A stretch of DNA of 39,695 nucleotides from Candidatus Sulfotelmatobacter sp. (GTDB lineage: Bacteria > Acidobacteriota > Terriglobia > Terriglobales > Acidobacteriaceae): positions 1 through 39,695 of the forward strand of contig JASHQM010000023.1 in assembly GCA_030039165.1 (NCBI GenBank), in the 5' to 3' direction. The position numbers and the translations under genes are program-made. The notes under the pieces are model-generated. The model saw only the letters and a program-made list of their open reading frames with translations, made no database searches and was not told the DNA's origin. Of the stretch, positions 16,551 through 24,190 are shown in pieces. Each line of letters begins with the position of its first letter. Position 1 is the first letter of the stretch.

Positions 16551-18695
16551 CTATTGCAGGGCCGACTGCGACGCCTGGATGGCACAGCCTCCGGTGCCGC
16601 CCGATGTTGCGCATGCTTCGTTACCTAGAGTGGAGAAGTAAATCTGCGATGCGCCCGCTTCGGCTGCCGAGCTGGCGGTATTGTCCATGACCATGCCGCT
16701 TGTTCCGCCCGCCATACGCGCGGCTTCGGTTGCGATTGCGCCCAGGTTCGTCCAGGTGCACGTGCCATCGCTCGTAGTTCCTCCGGGCGTTGTGGTGAAG
16801 GTGATGCTGAGTCCCGAGACGCAGCTCGATGTAGCGAGCTCGATATTGTTGTTGCCGTCGAGAATCTCAGTACCCTTCGTGTAGATATGCAGCGCCTGCC
16901 AAGCAGCCGGCGTGGCGGCGCTGAGAGGCCCTTGATCCAGCCAGGTAACGGTGTGATCCGGGGTAGTTTTGCCCGTCGACCCGTTCCAAAACGGGGTCGT
17001 TGCGCCCGAGGTACCGGCCACGGTTACGACCTCAATGTGAAGACTGCTGTCCAGAATTTCCTGTCCCACGGAGTAAGCCGTCGACGCTTGCCACGCGGTA
17101 TCTTTGAAGTTGAAGATGCAACCAGCGGCCGAACAGCCAGACGATTCTCCGTCATTCTGCACGCTGAGGAAAAACCATTCCGTGGGCCCTCCGGAAGTGT
17201 TGGGATTGTAGATGTCGCTGACCGGGGAGCAGGCTGGTGCATCTGTGTTGGGCGCGAGAACGGGCCCCGCGATAGCCGCGCCCGGTACGCCCGCCTGAAA
17301 AGGAATCTGGTACAAGGTGGGAGCGAGCCCGTTATTCCCGCAGCCGTACAGATGACCCGTAGCATTTCCAGAGTTTTCGTAGGTGCTGTCAAAAGCGCCG
17401 ATGTAAAGAGGATTTGGCTCCCCTTGCCCGGCAATGGTGCTGGAGCCAACCGTCGTCTCTAAACCGAAACTGGCGCCGGGAAAATCGACCCCGAACTGAT
17501 AAATCCCCGCGCAGTCGGCTCCGCTGGTGCAGCCGCCGCTGCCGTCGGCAGCCGCAAATACATAAACCAGTTCTGATACGGAATCGACGACTGGCCCTTG
17601 CACAATGCCGGGGCCACCATCCTCACTTTCCGAGTAATCCAGCAGACCCGATTGGGCCACGAATGAGCCCGGACCAATACGATATAGATATCCGCCCGTA
17701 TCGGCGACGAAAACTCGGCCGGAATTGTAATCGTGCACCGGGCTGGTGAGAGCTGTCGGCGAGGTTGTATTGACCTGCACCGGCCAGCCATTAATTGTGA
17801 CTTCTTCGGGAACTCCATTGAACACCGGGTTGAACTGGTGCAGAAAGCCGGCTTCATCCCCCACATAGGCTGTATCGGAGTTGTAATCGTAGAAGACCGA
17901 TGAGGTCGCATCCATCGTCGATATCCCACCCGGGGTTTGCAGCTCCGCTGAAGTCATGCAGGGCGCAGTGCATGTCGGATAGCCGGTATTGGTAGTGCGC
18001 GAAAGTGGAGTTGGGTCGGTGATGGTGTCAGTGCTTGAAGCCGCCCAACGAAGGACTACGAACTCACCATAACCCGATGGATTGGTTTGCACGAAAGCAA
18101 CCTGCGTTCCGTCGAGCGAGAATACGGGTGAGGTCGTCACCTGGCCGCTATTGGTGTCGTAGGCCCAGTACACAGATGGCACGGTGCCGCCGCAGCCTGA
18201 ATAGATGTTGTTGTAGGCAACGATGCCGGCCTGATTGAGCGTTCCGGCAAGGCCGGTGGCATAAACAACAAAATCGGTGGCGCAGTTGGCGTTTTCGATA
18301 TCAAACGAATATTTCGCGGGGTAGTTTGTGGCTCCAACGGAAGCGTCAGGACCCATGTCCAAAGACCAGTCGCGTTCAAAGCTTCTGTGCCGCGGCTCGC
18401 GACGGCGGCGCCTGCCTGCGAACTCCGCCGCCCACTCATTGTCAGTTATCTCCACTGGCGTCGCGGGGAGGAATTGCTGAAGAGATACTTGTCGCTTGGC
18501 TGCCGCTTGCCGCAGGCGCTCGCTGCGCACGGCTCGCGCCTGAGGCGAGAGAACAATATGGTGAGAACTCCATTCATCGATCTCAGGGGATGGTCCTTTC
18601 GATGACTGAGCGCTTAAAGCCGGAGCAAGCGCCAGCATGGCCAGCGAGATGCCCAACCCTAATGACCGTCGGTGGTTTGTTATCATCATTCTCAC
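16551..18695 (-). CDS. Large exported protein with propeller-like middle and two C-terminal W-Y-G repeats
   Basis: A 714-residue protein with a Sec signal (GLGISLAMLALAPALSAQ). I do not recognise a named family. The middle (about 110-500) has propeller-like strands (VYWAYDTNSGQVTTSPVFSLDGTQVAFVQ; YDYNSDTAYVGDEAGFLHQF; DYNSGRVFVADTGGYLYRI). Residues about 530-650 hold two related units, WQASTAYSVGQEILD...TVTWLDQG and WQALHIYTKGTEILD...TCTWTNLG. These resemble the W-x5-Y-x2-G pattern of carbohydrate-binding or phage/adhesin accessory modules. Several Cys pairs suggest disulfides and a periplasmic or extracellular place. The start is GTG 18695 or one of the ATGs within the next three codons; the ribosome site does not decide. 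Confidence 0.72.
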   Translation of the reverse strand: MRMMITNHRRSLGLGISLAMLALAPALSAQSSKGPSPEIDEWSSHHIVLSPQARAVRSERLRQAAAKRQVSLQQFLPATPVEITDNEWAAEFAGRRRRREPRHRSFERDWSLDMGPDASVGATNYPAKYSFDIENANCATDFVVYATGLAGTLNQAGIVAYNNIYSGCGGTVPSVYWAYDTNSGQVTTSPVFSLDGTQVAFVQTNPSGYGEFVVLRWAASSTDTITDPTPLSRTTNTGYPTCTAPCMTSAELQTPGGISTMDATSSVFYDYNSDTAYVGDEAGFLHQFNPVFNGVPEEVTINGWPVQVNTTSPTALTSPVHDYNSGRVFVADTGGYLYRIGPGSFVAQSGLLDYSESEDGGPGIVQGPVVDSVSELVYVFAAADGSGGCTSGADCAGIYQFGVDFPGASFGLETTVGSSTIAGQGEPNPLYIGAFDSTYENSGNATGHLYGCGNNGLAPTLYQIPFQAGVPGAAIAGPVLAPNTDAPACSPVSDIYNPNTSGGPTEWFFLSVQNDGESSGCSAAGCIFNFKDTAWQASTAYSVGQEILDSSLHIEVVTVAGTSGATTPFWNGSTGKTTPDHTVTWLDQGPLSAATPAAWQALHIYTKGTEILDGNNNIELATSSCVSGLSITFTTTPGGTTSDGTCTWTNLGAIATEAARMAGGTSGMVMDNTASSAAEAGASQIYFSTLGNEACATSGGTGGCAIQASQSALQ

Positions 18696-18756
18696 CCCGG
18701 AAAACTTAGGATGAGAATAACTGCTATTGCTTGATTTCCAATAGGTCCCCAGCGTG

Positions 18757-18768
18757 GTAACCGGTTAC
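18757..18768. repeat. 12-bp perfect palindrome GTAACCGGTTAC
   Basis: A self-complementary 12-mer in the 196-base gap upstream of the 714-residue gene. It could be a regulator site for that gene, or chance. No bound factor is suggested by the surroundings. Confidence 0.4.
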
Positions 18769-18880
18769 GACTGTAACCTGCAGCAAGTCATCGACGCTCT
18801 GTCTGACCGACGGTTGCAGTCGTGGAAAACCAGGACCGATAGCTCAGGGGTAAGGATTGGAAAGTCGCGCAGTCCAAGGG

Positions 18881-18906
18881 AGCCAGAGCCACTAGTGGCT
18901 CTGGCT
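18881..18906. repeat. 26-bp perfect palindrome at the end of the small exported gene
   Basis: AGCCAGAGCCAC-TAGT-GGCTCTGGCT-type sequence, self-complementary over all 26 bases. It contains the last codons and the stop of the gene at 18892-19317. Neither side has a T-run, so it is not a standard terminator; in mRNA it could form a 3' end-stabilising hairpin. Confidence 0.7.
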
Positions 18907-19317
18907 GTATCCATTTATACGGTTACCGGAATACCTGGAATTGCTTGCCCCGTGGACATTTCTCCCCACGAACGGTTTCTGGTACTTCGCATCGATCGGT
19001 GGACTGCTCGGCGGCGATTTTGCGGCCTTCGGGGGTTTCGGGGCCGGTGTCGCATTCGTATGTGAGGCATTGATATTCTGGTGCTCGAGGTGTGACAACT
19101 CGGCATTGGTGTTTTGTGTGGCGCGCGGAAACGTCAGCGGCATCGACGTTTTGTGTTGCGTGGGCATCGTAGACTTCGGAGTAAGAGGCTGAGTCTGAGA
19201 GCGAAGCGAATTGGCCTGGGAATCGACTTCATTCGTACGCAGCTTTGTCTCGGAAGTCTGCGCCACAGCCGTTGCCGCGCAGAATGCCAGAGCTATAAAC
19301 CAGTATGCACACTTCAT
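18892..19317 (-). CDS. Small exported Pro/Ser/Asn-rich protein
   Basis: A 141-residue protein with a signal peptide (MKCAYWFIALAFCAATAVAQ). The mature part is low in complexity: Thr/Ser/Gln-rich to about residue 60, then a HLEHQNINASHTN stretch, a PAPKPPKAAKSPPSSPP linker and a C-terminal KPFVGRNVHGASNSRYSGNRINGYSQSH. No domain is recognised; the composition suggests a surface or periplasmic linker-like protein. The frame stays open for 117 codons upstream of this Met, but the signal peptide marks the start. No clear ribosome site. It could be non-coding with a fortuitous frame, but the signal sequence argues against that. Confidence 0.55.
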   Translation of the reverse strand: MKCAYWFIALAFCAATAVAQTSETKLRTNEVDSQANSLRSQTQPLTPKSTMPTQHKTSMPLTFPRATQNTNAELSHLEHQNINASHTNATPAPKPPKAAKSPPSSPPIDAKYQKPFVGRNVHGASNSRYSGNRINGYSQSH

Positions 19318-19590
19318 AAACCGAAATCCGTCGGCGGGAGGTACCCCGTGTCTCCAATTAGAACATGTTTTCTGTTCGAAATCGCGCCCGAAATGTAACC
19401 GGTCGGTGATTACCGGGGATTGAGGCCGAGAGCCAGGCTCCAGAAATACTTTCATCTTCCGCTTGTCCAAGCTGGATGTCCTTTTGCAGGAACAGGTTGC
19501 ACGCTCTGCCTTGACTGGGATTGGCTGCGGTTTTACTTCGTTGGCCGTTATTATTGGAGCCACGGCCGGCACGATTGCCGCCGGGATCTG

Positions 19591-20331
19591 ATGACTCAGA
19601 ACAGAGACATATCGGGGTCCGGCTTTGATATAGAAGCGCCCCTTGCACTTGCAAGGGACGAGGTACAACTCTGGCGAGTCGATCTGGCAGCACTCGGCGA
19701 AGAGGAGCCCCGCTGGAGGCGGCTACTCTCGCCGGACGAATTAGCCCGCGCGGACCGGTTTCATTTTTCGCGGGACCGCCAGAACTTCGTCGCCTGCCGC
19801 GCCATGGTGCGCAAGGTTCTGGGCGCTTACGTCGAAACCAATGCGGCCGAGCTTCGCTTTGCCTATTCCAGCAAAGAAAAGCCTTCTCTCTCAGTTCCCA
19901 CGGGCTCTGATGTTTCATTCAACATAGCCCATTCCGGCGGAATCGCACTGCTGGCTTTTACGCGCGGCCGCCAGATGGGAGTGGACGTGGAACAGATTCG
20001 CCGCGACTTGGATCCCGAACCTATTGCCCGGCGTTTCTTTTCGTCCTACGAGCAGAAAGAGCTTGCGCTTTTGCCGCCGCCAGAGCGGCTGGATGCATTC
20101 TTTCGCTGCTGGACGCGCAAAGAGGCATACATCAAGGCTACAGGCGATGGCTTATCCCTTCCTCTTAGTCAGTTTGACGTCTCGCTTTCAGCAGACGAAA
20201 AGGATGCTCTACTCGCTACTCGTCCCGACGCTGGCGAAGCGCAGCGGTGGATGCTGCGAGAAGTCTCCGCCGGTTCGGGCTATGCAGCCGCTCTTTGCGT
20301 TCAGGGTCGGAACTGGACGCTCAAGGCTTGA
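19591..20331 (+). CDS. 4'-phosphopantetheinyl transferase (Sfp type)
   Basis: This enzyme moves the phosphopantetheine arm of CoA onto carrier-protein serines (fatty acid, polyketide or peptide synthases), releasing 3',5'-ADP (PAP). It is 246 residues from ATG 19591, a usual Sfp length. Motifs: LSPDELARADRFHF, FNIAHSGGIALLAF (109-123), MGVDVEQ with Mg2+-binding Asp/Glu (129-135), and FRCWTRKEAYIKATGDGL (171-188), containing the W-x2-KEA motif. All expected acidic residues are present. No carrier or synthase gene is in the window. It precedes the sulfate-activation genes, whose pathway also makes PAP; a 387-base gap suggests separate transcription. An upstream open extension of 57 codons lacks family features. 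Confidence 0.93.
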   Translation: MTQNRDISGSGFDIEAPLALARDEVQLWRVDLAALGEEEPRWRRLLSPDELARADRFHFSRDRQNFVACRAMVRKVLGAYVETNAAELRFAYSSKEKPSLSVPTGSDVSFNIAHSGGIALLAFTRGRQMGVDVEQIRRDLDPEPIARRFFSSYEQKELALLPPPERLDAFFRCWTRKEAYIKATGDGLSLPLSQFDVSLSADEKDALLATRPDAGEAQRWMLREVSAGSGYAAALCVQGRNWTLKA

Positions 20332-20718
20332 GCGTGGATTTCATCATCCGCCGGGGAAAGAGCTTTTACTTTCAGTTAAGACGAGGAAGCGCCTGGGCGA
20401 TGAAGCGCAATTATTTGCACATCAGAGCTTTCAGTCACGAACCTTCGCTCGCGGAACCCACAAGAGCTTTGCCCATCAGTGAGTTAGATCGACGGTAGGA
20501 GCTGCGAAGGCATCCTGATTGCAATAATCTTTAGTTATTCAAAATGCCCAAGAGCCACTTTCCCGACTTCGCGGCAAAGTGTTACTCTGTACAGTAAATT
20601 TTAAGGGTTCTCTCCCTGAACAATCTGCCATCGGTTCGGCCCCAACCCGATACAGTTCGGGAAGCAATCCATCAATCGTAATAAACTTAGTAGGCTATCA
20701 TAACCAGGAGGATTGCTC
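20332..20718. other. Intergenic region upstream of the ATP sulfurylase gene
   Basis: A 387-base gap with no convincing gene. It should contain the promoter of the sulfate-activation gene. The AT-rich stretch 20515-20610 is the likeliest promoter area (TACAGTAAATTTTAA). I see no recognisable riboswitch; a SAM aptamer core is absent. AGGAGG at 20706-20711 is the ribosome site. Confidence 0.4.
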
Positions 20719-22458
20719 TTGACCGCTTCCACCAGTCATCTCGTCGCCCCGCATGGCGGAGAACTCATCGACCTAATCGTGCAACCCGAGCGCGCTACTG
20801 AACTCAAAGCCCATTCCAAAGATTGGCCCTCGTGGGATCTGACCGCGCGGCAGGTCTGCGACCTCGAGCTCTTACTGAGCGGGGGATTCTCCCCGCTGCG
20901 CGGTTTTATGACCCGCGCTGACTATGAAGGCGTCTGCCACAACATGCGCCTGGCCAGCGGCACGCTTTGGCCCATGCCGCTCACCCTTGACGTAAGCGAA
21001 GAGTTCGCCAGGAAGCTGACTGCGGGCACGAGCAAAGTTGCGCTGCGCGACGCCGAAGGCGTGATGCTGGCTGTGCTGAACGTGGAAGAAGTCTGGCAGC
21101 CTGACCGCAAGGCGGAAGCGAAAGCGGTATTCAACAGCACCAGCGCGGCGCATCCCGGGGCCGACTACGCCATGAACAAAGCCAATTCGTGGTACGTCGG
21201 CGGCAAGCTAGAGGGATTGCAAAGGCCTTCGCACTACGATTTTCAAGAGTTGCGTTTGACGCCGGCTGAGCTTCGCGCGGAATTTGCCCGCGTCGGCTGG
21301 CGGCGTGTGGTCGCGTTTCAGACGCGCAATCCGATGCACCGCGCCCATGTCGAACTCACCTTCCGTGCAGCCAAGCAGGTGGAATCTAATCTGCTGATTA
21401 ATCCCAGCGTGGGCATGACGAAACCCGGCGATGTCGATTACTTCACTCGGGTGCGCTGTTATCAGCTCCTGCTTGCGAAGTTCCCTGCCGCCACGGCGAA
21501 ACTCTCGCTATTGCCGCTCGCTATGCGCATGGGCGGACCGCGCGAAGCCATTTGGCACGCGCTCATCCGCAAGAATCACGGTTGTTCGCATTTTATCGTG
21601 GGCCGCGATCACGCCGGCCCCGGCAAAGACACGGATGGCAAGCCTTTTTATGGCCCTTACGAAGCGCAGGAACTCTTCAAAAAGCATGAGGACGATATTG
21701 GCGTAACCATGGTTCCTTTTAACATGATGGTCTACCTCGAAGCCCAGGATAAATACGTGCCCGACAATGAAGTGAAAAACGGCGATCGGGTTCTGAACAT
21801 TTCCGGTACCGAGCTTCGTCAGCGGCTGAATGAAGGGCGCGAGATCCCCGGCTGGTTCACTTACCCAGAAGTTGTGGCCGAATTGCGCCGCAGTTTTCCG
21901 GCTCGCCATAAGCAGGGGTTGACCGTGTTCTTCACTGGGCTATCGGGCTCGGGCAAGTCAACCATCGCGAACGTTCTGATGACCAAGTTCCTTGAAGCCG
22001 GCGGACGGCCTGTCACGCTGCTGGATGGCGACCTGGTGCGCAAGCATTTGTCTTCGGAACTGGGGTTTTCCAAAGAGCACCGCGACATCAACATCCGCCG
22101 CATTGGCTACGTCGCCTCGGAGATCACCAAGAATGGCGGCATCGCGATCTGTGCCCCAATTGCGCCTTATGACGCTACCCGCAAGCACGTGCGCCAGATG
22201 ATCGAGCCTTACGGCGGGTTCATTCTGGTGCATGTTGCAACCCCGGTCGCAATCTGTGAGCAGCGCGACCGCAAAGGTTTGTACGCGAAGGCGAGGGCGG
22301 GAATTCTAAAAGAATTTACCGGAGTGTCGGATCCCTACGAGGTTCCAGGCGATGCCGAGGTGACCATCAACACCGGCGAACTCTCCCCCGAAGAGGCAGC
22401 ACAGGAAATCATTCTGCATCTAGAGCGGGAGGGATTCATCGGACCTACCGCGCAGTAG
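20719..22458 (+). CDS. Bifunctional sulfate adenylyltransferase / adenylylsulfate kinase
   Basis: Activates sulfate in two steps: ATP + sulfate gives APS, and APS is phosphorylated to PAPS. The N-terminal ATP sulfurylase (about 1-395) shows LLSGGFSPLRGFM, the nucleotide site QTRNPMHRAH (201-210) and FIVGRDHAGPG. The C-terminal APS kinase (about 398-575) has the P-loop GLSGSGKST (407-415), the DGDLVRKHLSSELGFSKEHRDINIRRIGYVA segment and the lid KGLYAKARAG. Both active sites look intact; the Sat-CysC order matches Aquifex-like fusions. The start is TTG 20719: AGGAGG is seven bases upstream, while TTG 20713 is too close. 579 residues. Followed closely by the TauE and CysQ-type genes. Confidence 0.96.
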   Translation: MTASTSHLVAPHGGELIDLIVQPERATELKAHSKDWPSWDLTARQVCDLELLLSGGFSPLRGFMTRADYEGVCHNMRLASGTLWPMPLTLDVSEEFARKLTAGTSKVALRDAEGVMLAVLNVEEVWQPDRKAEAKAVFNSTSAAHPGADYAMNKANSWYVGGKLEGLQRPSHYDFQELRLTPAELRAEFARVGWRRVVAFQTRNPMHRAHVELTFRAAKQVESNLLINPSVGMTKPGDVDYFTRVRCYQLLLAKFPAATAKLSLLPLAMRMGGPREAIWHALIRKNHGCSHFIVGRDHAGPGKDTDGKPFYGPYEAQELFKKHEDDIGVTMVPFNMMVYLEAQDKYVPDNEVKNGDRVLNISGTELRQRLNEGREIPGWFTYPEVVAELRRSFPARHKQGLTVFFTGLSGSGKSTIANVLMTKFLEAGGRPVTLLDGDLVRKHLSSELGFSKEHRDINIRRIGYVASEITKNGGIAICAPIAPYDATRKHVRQMIEPYGGFILVHVATPVAICEQRDRKGLYAKARAGILKEFTGVSDPYEVPGDAEVTINTGELSPEEAAQEIILHLEREGFIGPTAQ

Positions 22459-22493
22459 GCATAGAGATTTCCAAAGAAAGCACGTCCGTCAAC

Positions 22494-23264
22494 ATGGATC
22501 TGTTGATAAAAAGCCTGGTGGGCTTCGTGGTCGGAGGCCTCATCGGAATGACGGGGGTAGGGGGCGGCGTTCTTCTGCTTCCGATCCTCATTTTCGGCTT
22601 GCATGTTCCCCCTCTACGCGCGGTGGGCTCGGACGCGCTCTTCAACTTTTTGACCAAAATCGGCGCCAGTGCGGTCCACTTGAGGCGTGGCACGGTGCGG
22701 CGCAAGGTGGTGCTGGCGCTGATTGTGGGAAGCGCGCCGGGCTCATATTTGGGGGTAAACCTCCTGCACCATTTGCGGAAGGTGCACGGCAACGGTGTCA
22801 ATCATTTCATAACCTTCGCGGTTGGAGTGTTGCTGGTGGTCATTCCCGGCTTCTTATTTTTCCAGAAAAAAATCGAAGACCGCGCGGCAGTGCGGCCGCC
22901 GACCATAAAGTCTTTCGCGTGGATGGGTCTGATCGGCCTCATCGCCGGCTTTCTGGTGGGCATTACATCCGTTGGTTCGGGCAGCATCGTGATGATGCTG
23001 CTGTTGTTGTTCTACAGCTTTCAGCCCAAGGTGATGGTCGGTACCGACATCGTGCACGCGCTGCTGCTTACGGGAGTGACCAGCTTCCTGCATTATGAGA
23101 TAAACCACAATATCGATCTGCATCTGGTCGGCGCGCTACTGCTGGGCTCGGTTCCGGGAGGGCTGCTGGGTTCGTATTTAAGCACGCGGGTTCCGGTACC
23201 CTGGCTGCGGCGTATTTTGTGCGCCGTGCTGCTGGCGACTGGTGCGCGCATGTTGATGGCTTGA
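22494..23264 (+). CDS. TauE/SafE family membrane permease
   Basis: A 256-residue inner-membrane protein with about seven to eight hydrophobic helices. It has the two GxGGG-like half signatures of the family: VGGLIGMTGVGGGVLLLPIL near the N-terminus and IAGFLVGITSVGSGSIVMMLLLL in the middle. Members move sulfite, sulfoacetate or other sulfur-containing organic anions. It lies 35 bases after the ATP sulfurylase/APS kinase gene on the same strand, so a sulfur-anion role, export of excess sulfite or uptake, is reasonable but inferred. Length is normal. Confidence 0.9.
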   Translation: MDLLIKSLVGFVVGGLIGMTGVGGGVLLLPILIFGLHVPPLRAVGSDALFNFLTKIGASAVHLRRGTVRRKVVLALIVGSAPGSYLGVNLLHHLRKVHGNGVNHFITFAVGVLLVVIPGFLFFQKKIEDRAAVRPPTIKSFAWMGLIGLIAGFLVGITSVGSGSIVMMLLLLFYSFQPKVMVGTDIVHALLLTGVTSFLHYEINHNIDLHLVGALLLGSVPGGLLGSYLSTRVPVPWLRRILCAVLLATGARMLMA

Positions 23265-23365
23265 TTCGCTCCCCAAGCTATGGGAGTTTTACGGGGTTTT
23301 TAAAGGCAGCAGACAGAGAGACTCGTTCGGTATATCTCTTAATTGAACACAATAACCGTTAAACT

Positions 23366-24172
23366 ATGCCTTCAAACTACGCCGATATCTTGAGCCGCAT
23401 TCAGGCAGCCCTCGAGGCGTCGCGTGCGGTCTTCGCGCGCTTCACGCCCGGTGCAATCGCTACCGAATACAAAGCCGGGCATGACCCGGTCACGGAGGCC
23501 GATCGCGCACTCGATGCAGTTTTGCGAAAAGAATTGCTGCGCGAGGGCGAGGGCTGGCTTTCCGAAGAGAGCGCAGACGATCCCATTCGCCTTAAGCATG
23601 CTCGCGTCTGGGTCGTCGATCCGCTGGATGGCACGCGCGAGTTCGTCAGTGGAATCCCCGAATTCTGTGCCTCGATTGGCTTCGTCGAGAATGGACGGCC
23701 CGTTGCCGGAGGAATCTTCAATCCCGCCACTGACGAAACTTTCCTCGGATCGATCGATTCCGGCGTCACCTACAATGGCAAGCTGGCAAAACCCAGCCAG
23801 CGCAAATCATTGGACGGCGCTGTTGTTCTTGCGAGCCGTAGCGAGGTCAAGCGTGGCGAGTGGAAGGCCTTCGAAAATAGCTCTTTAAAGATTCGGCCGA
23901 TGGGCTCGGTGGCCTACAAGCTGGCCCTGGTCTCTGCCGGACTCGCCGACCTTACGTTCACACTGACCCCCAAACATGAGTGGGATGTAGTCGCCGGAGC
24001 GGCGTTAGTTCAGAGCGCCGGCGGTTTTGTCAGCACATTAGACAAGGCTGCATTGACCGCAAACCGGCGTGATTCTCTGCTCTCGGGATTGCTGGCGAGC
24101 GGACCCTACCTCAAAGACAAACTGATCGCGCTCGTCGAGCCGCACTTGCCAGTGGCGCAACAAACGCGTTAA
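23366..24172 (+). CDS. CysQ-type 3'(2'),5'-bisphosphate nucleotidase / inositol-monophosphatase-family protein
   Basis: A Mg2+ and Li+ sensitive phosphatase of the IMPase superfamily, 268 residues. The metal ligands are visible: EE at 67-68 (LSEESADD), the motif WVVDPLDGTREFVSG with Asp85 and Asp88 (82-96), and EWDVVAGAALV near the C-terminus. CysQ converts PAP, the by-product of PAPS use and of phosphopantetheinyl transfer, to AMP. It sits downstream of the PAPS-forming gene and in the same region as an Sfp-type transferase, which supports that activity over inositol phosphatase. The ATG at 23366 is 101 bases from the permease, so it may have its own promoter. Confidence 0.88.
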   Translation: MPSNYADILSRIQAALEASRAVFARFTPGAIATEYKAGHDPVTEADRALDAVLRKELLREGEGWLSEESADDPIRLKHARVWVVDPLDGTREFVSGIPEFCASIGFVENGRPVAGGIFNPATDETFLGSIDSGVTYNGKLAKPSQRKSLDGAVVLASRSEVKRGEWKAFENSSLKIRPMGSVAYKLALVSAGLADLTFTLTPKHEWDVVAGAALVQSAGGFVSTLDKAALTANRRDSLLSGLLASGPYLKDKLIALVEPHLPVAQQTR

Positions 24173-24190
24173 AGCCCGCGGCAACCGCAC

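Noticed and set aside
20247..20498. An 83-codon frame after the phosphopantetheinyl transferase gene
   Set aside because: It begins inside that gene in another frame, has no ribosome site and no similarity to any family I know.
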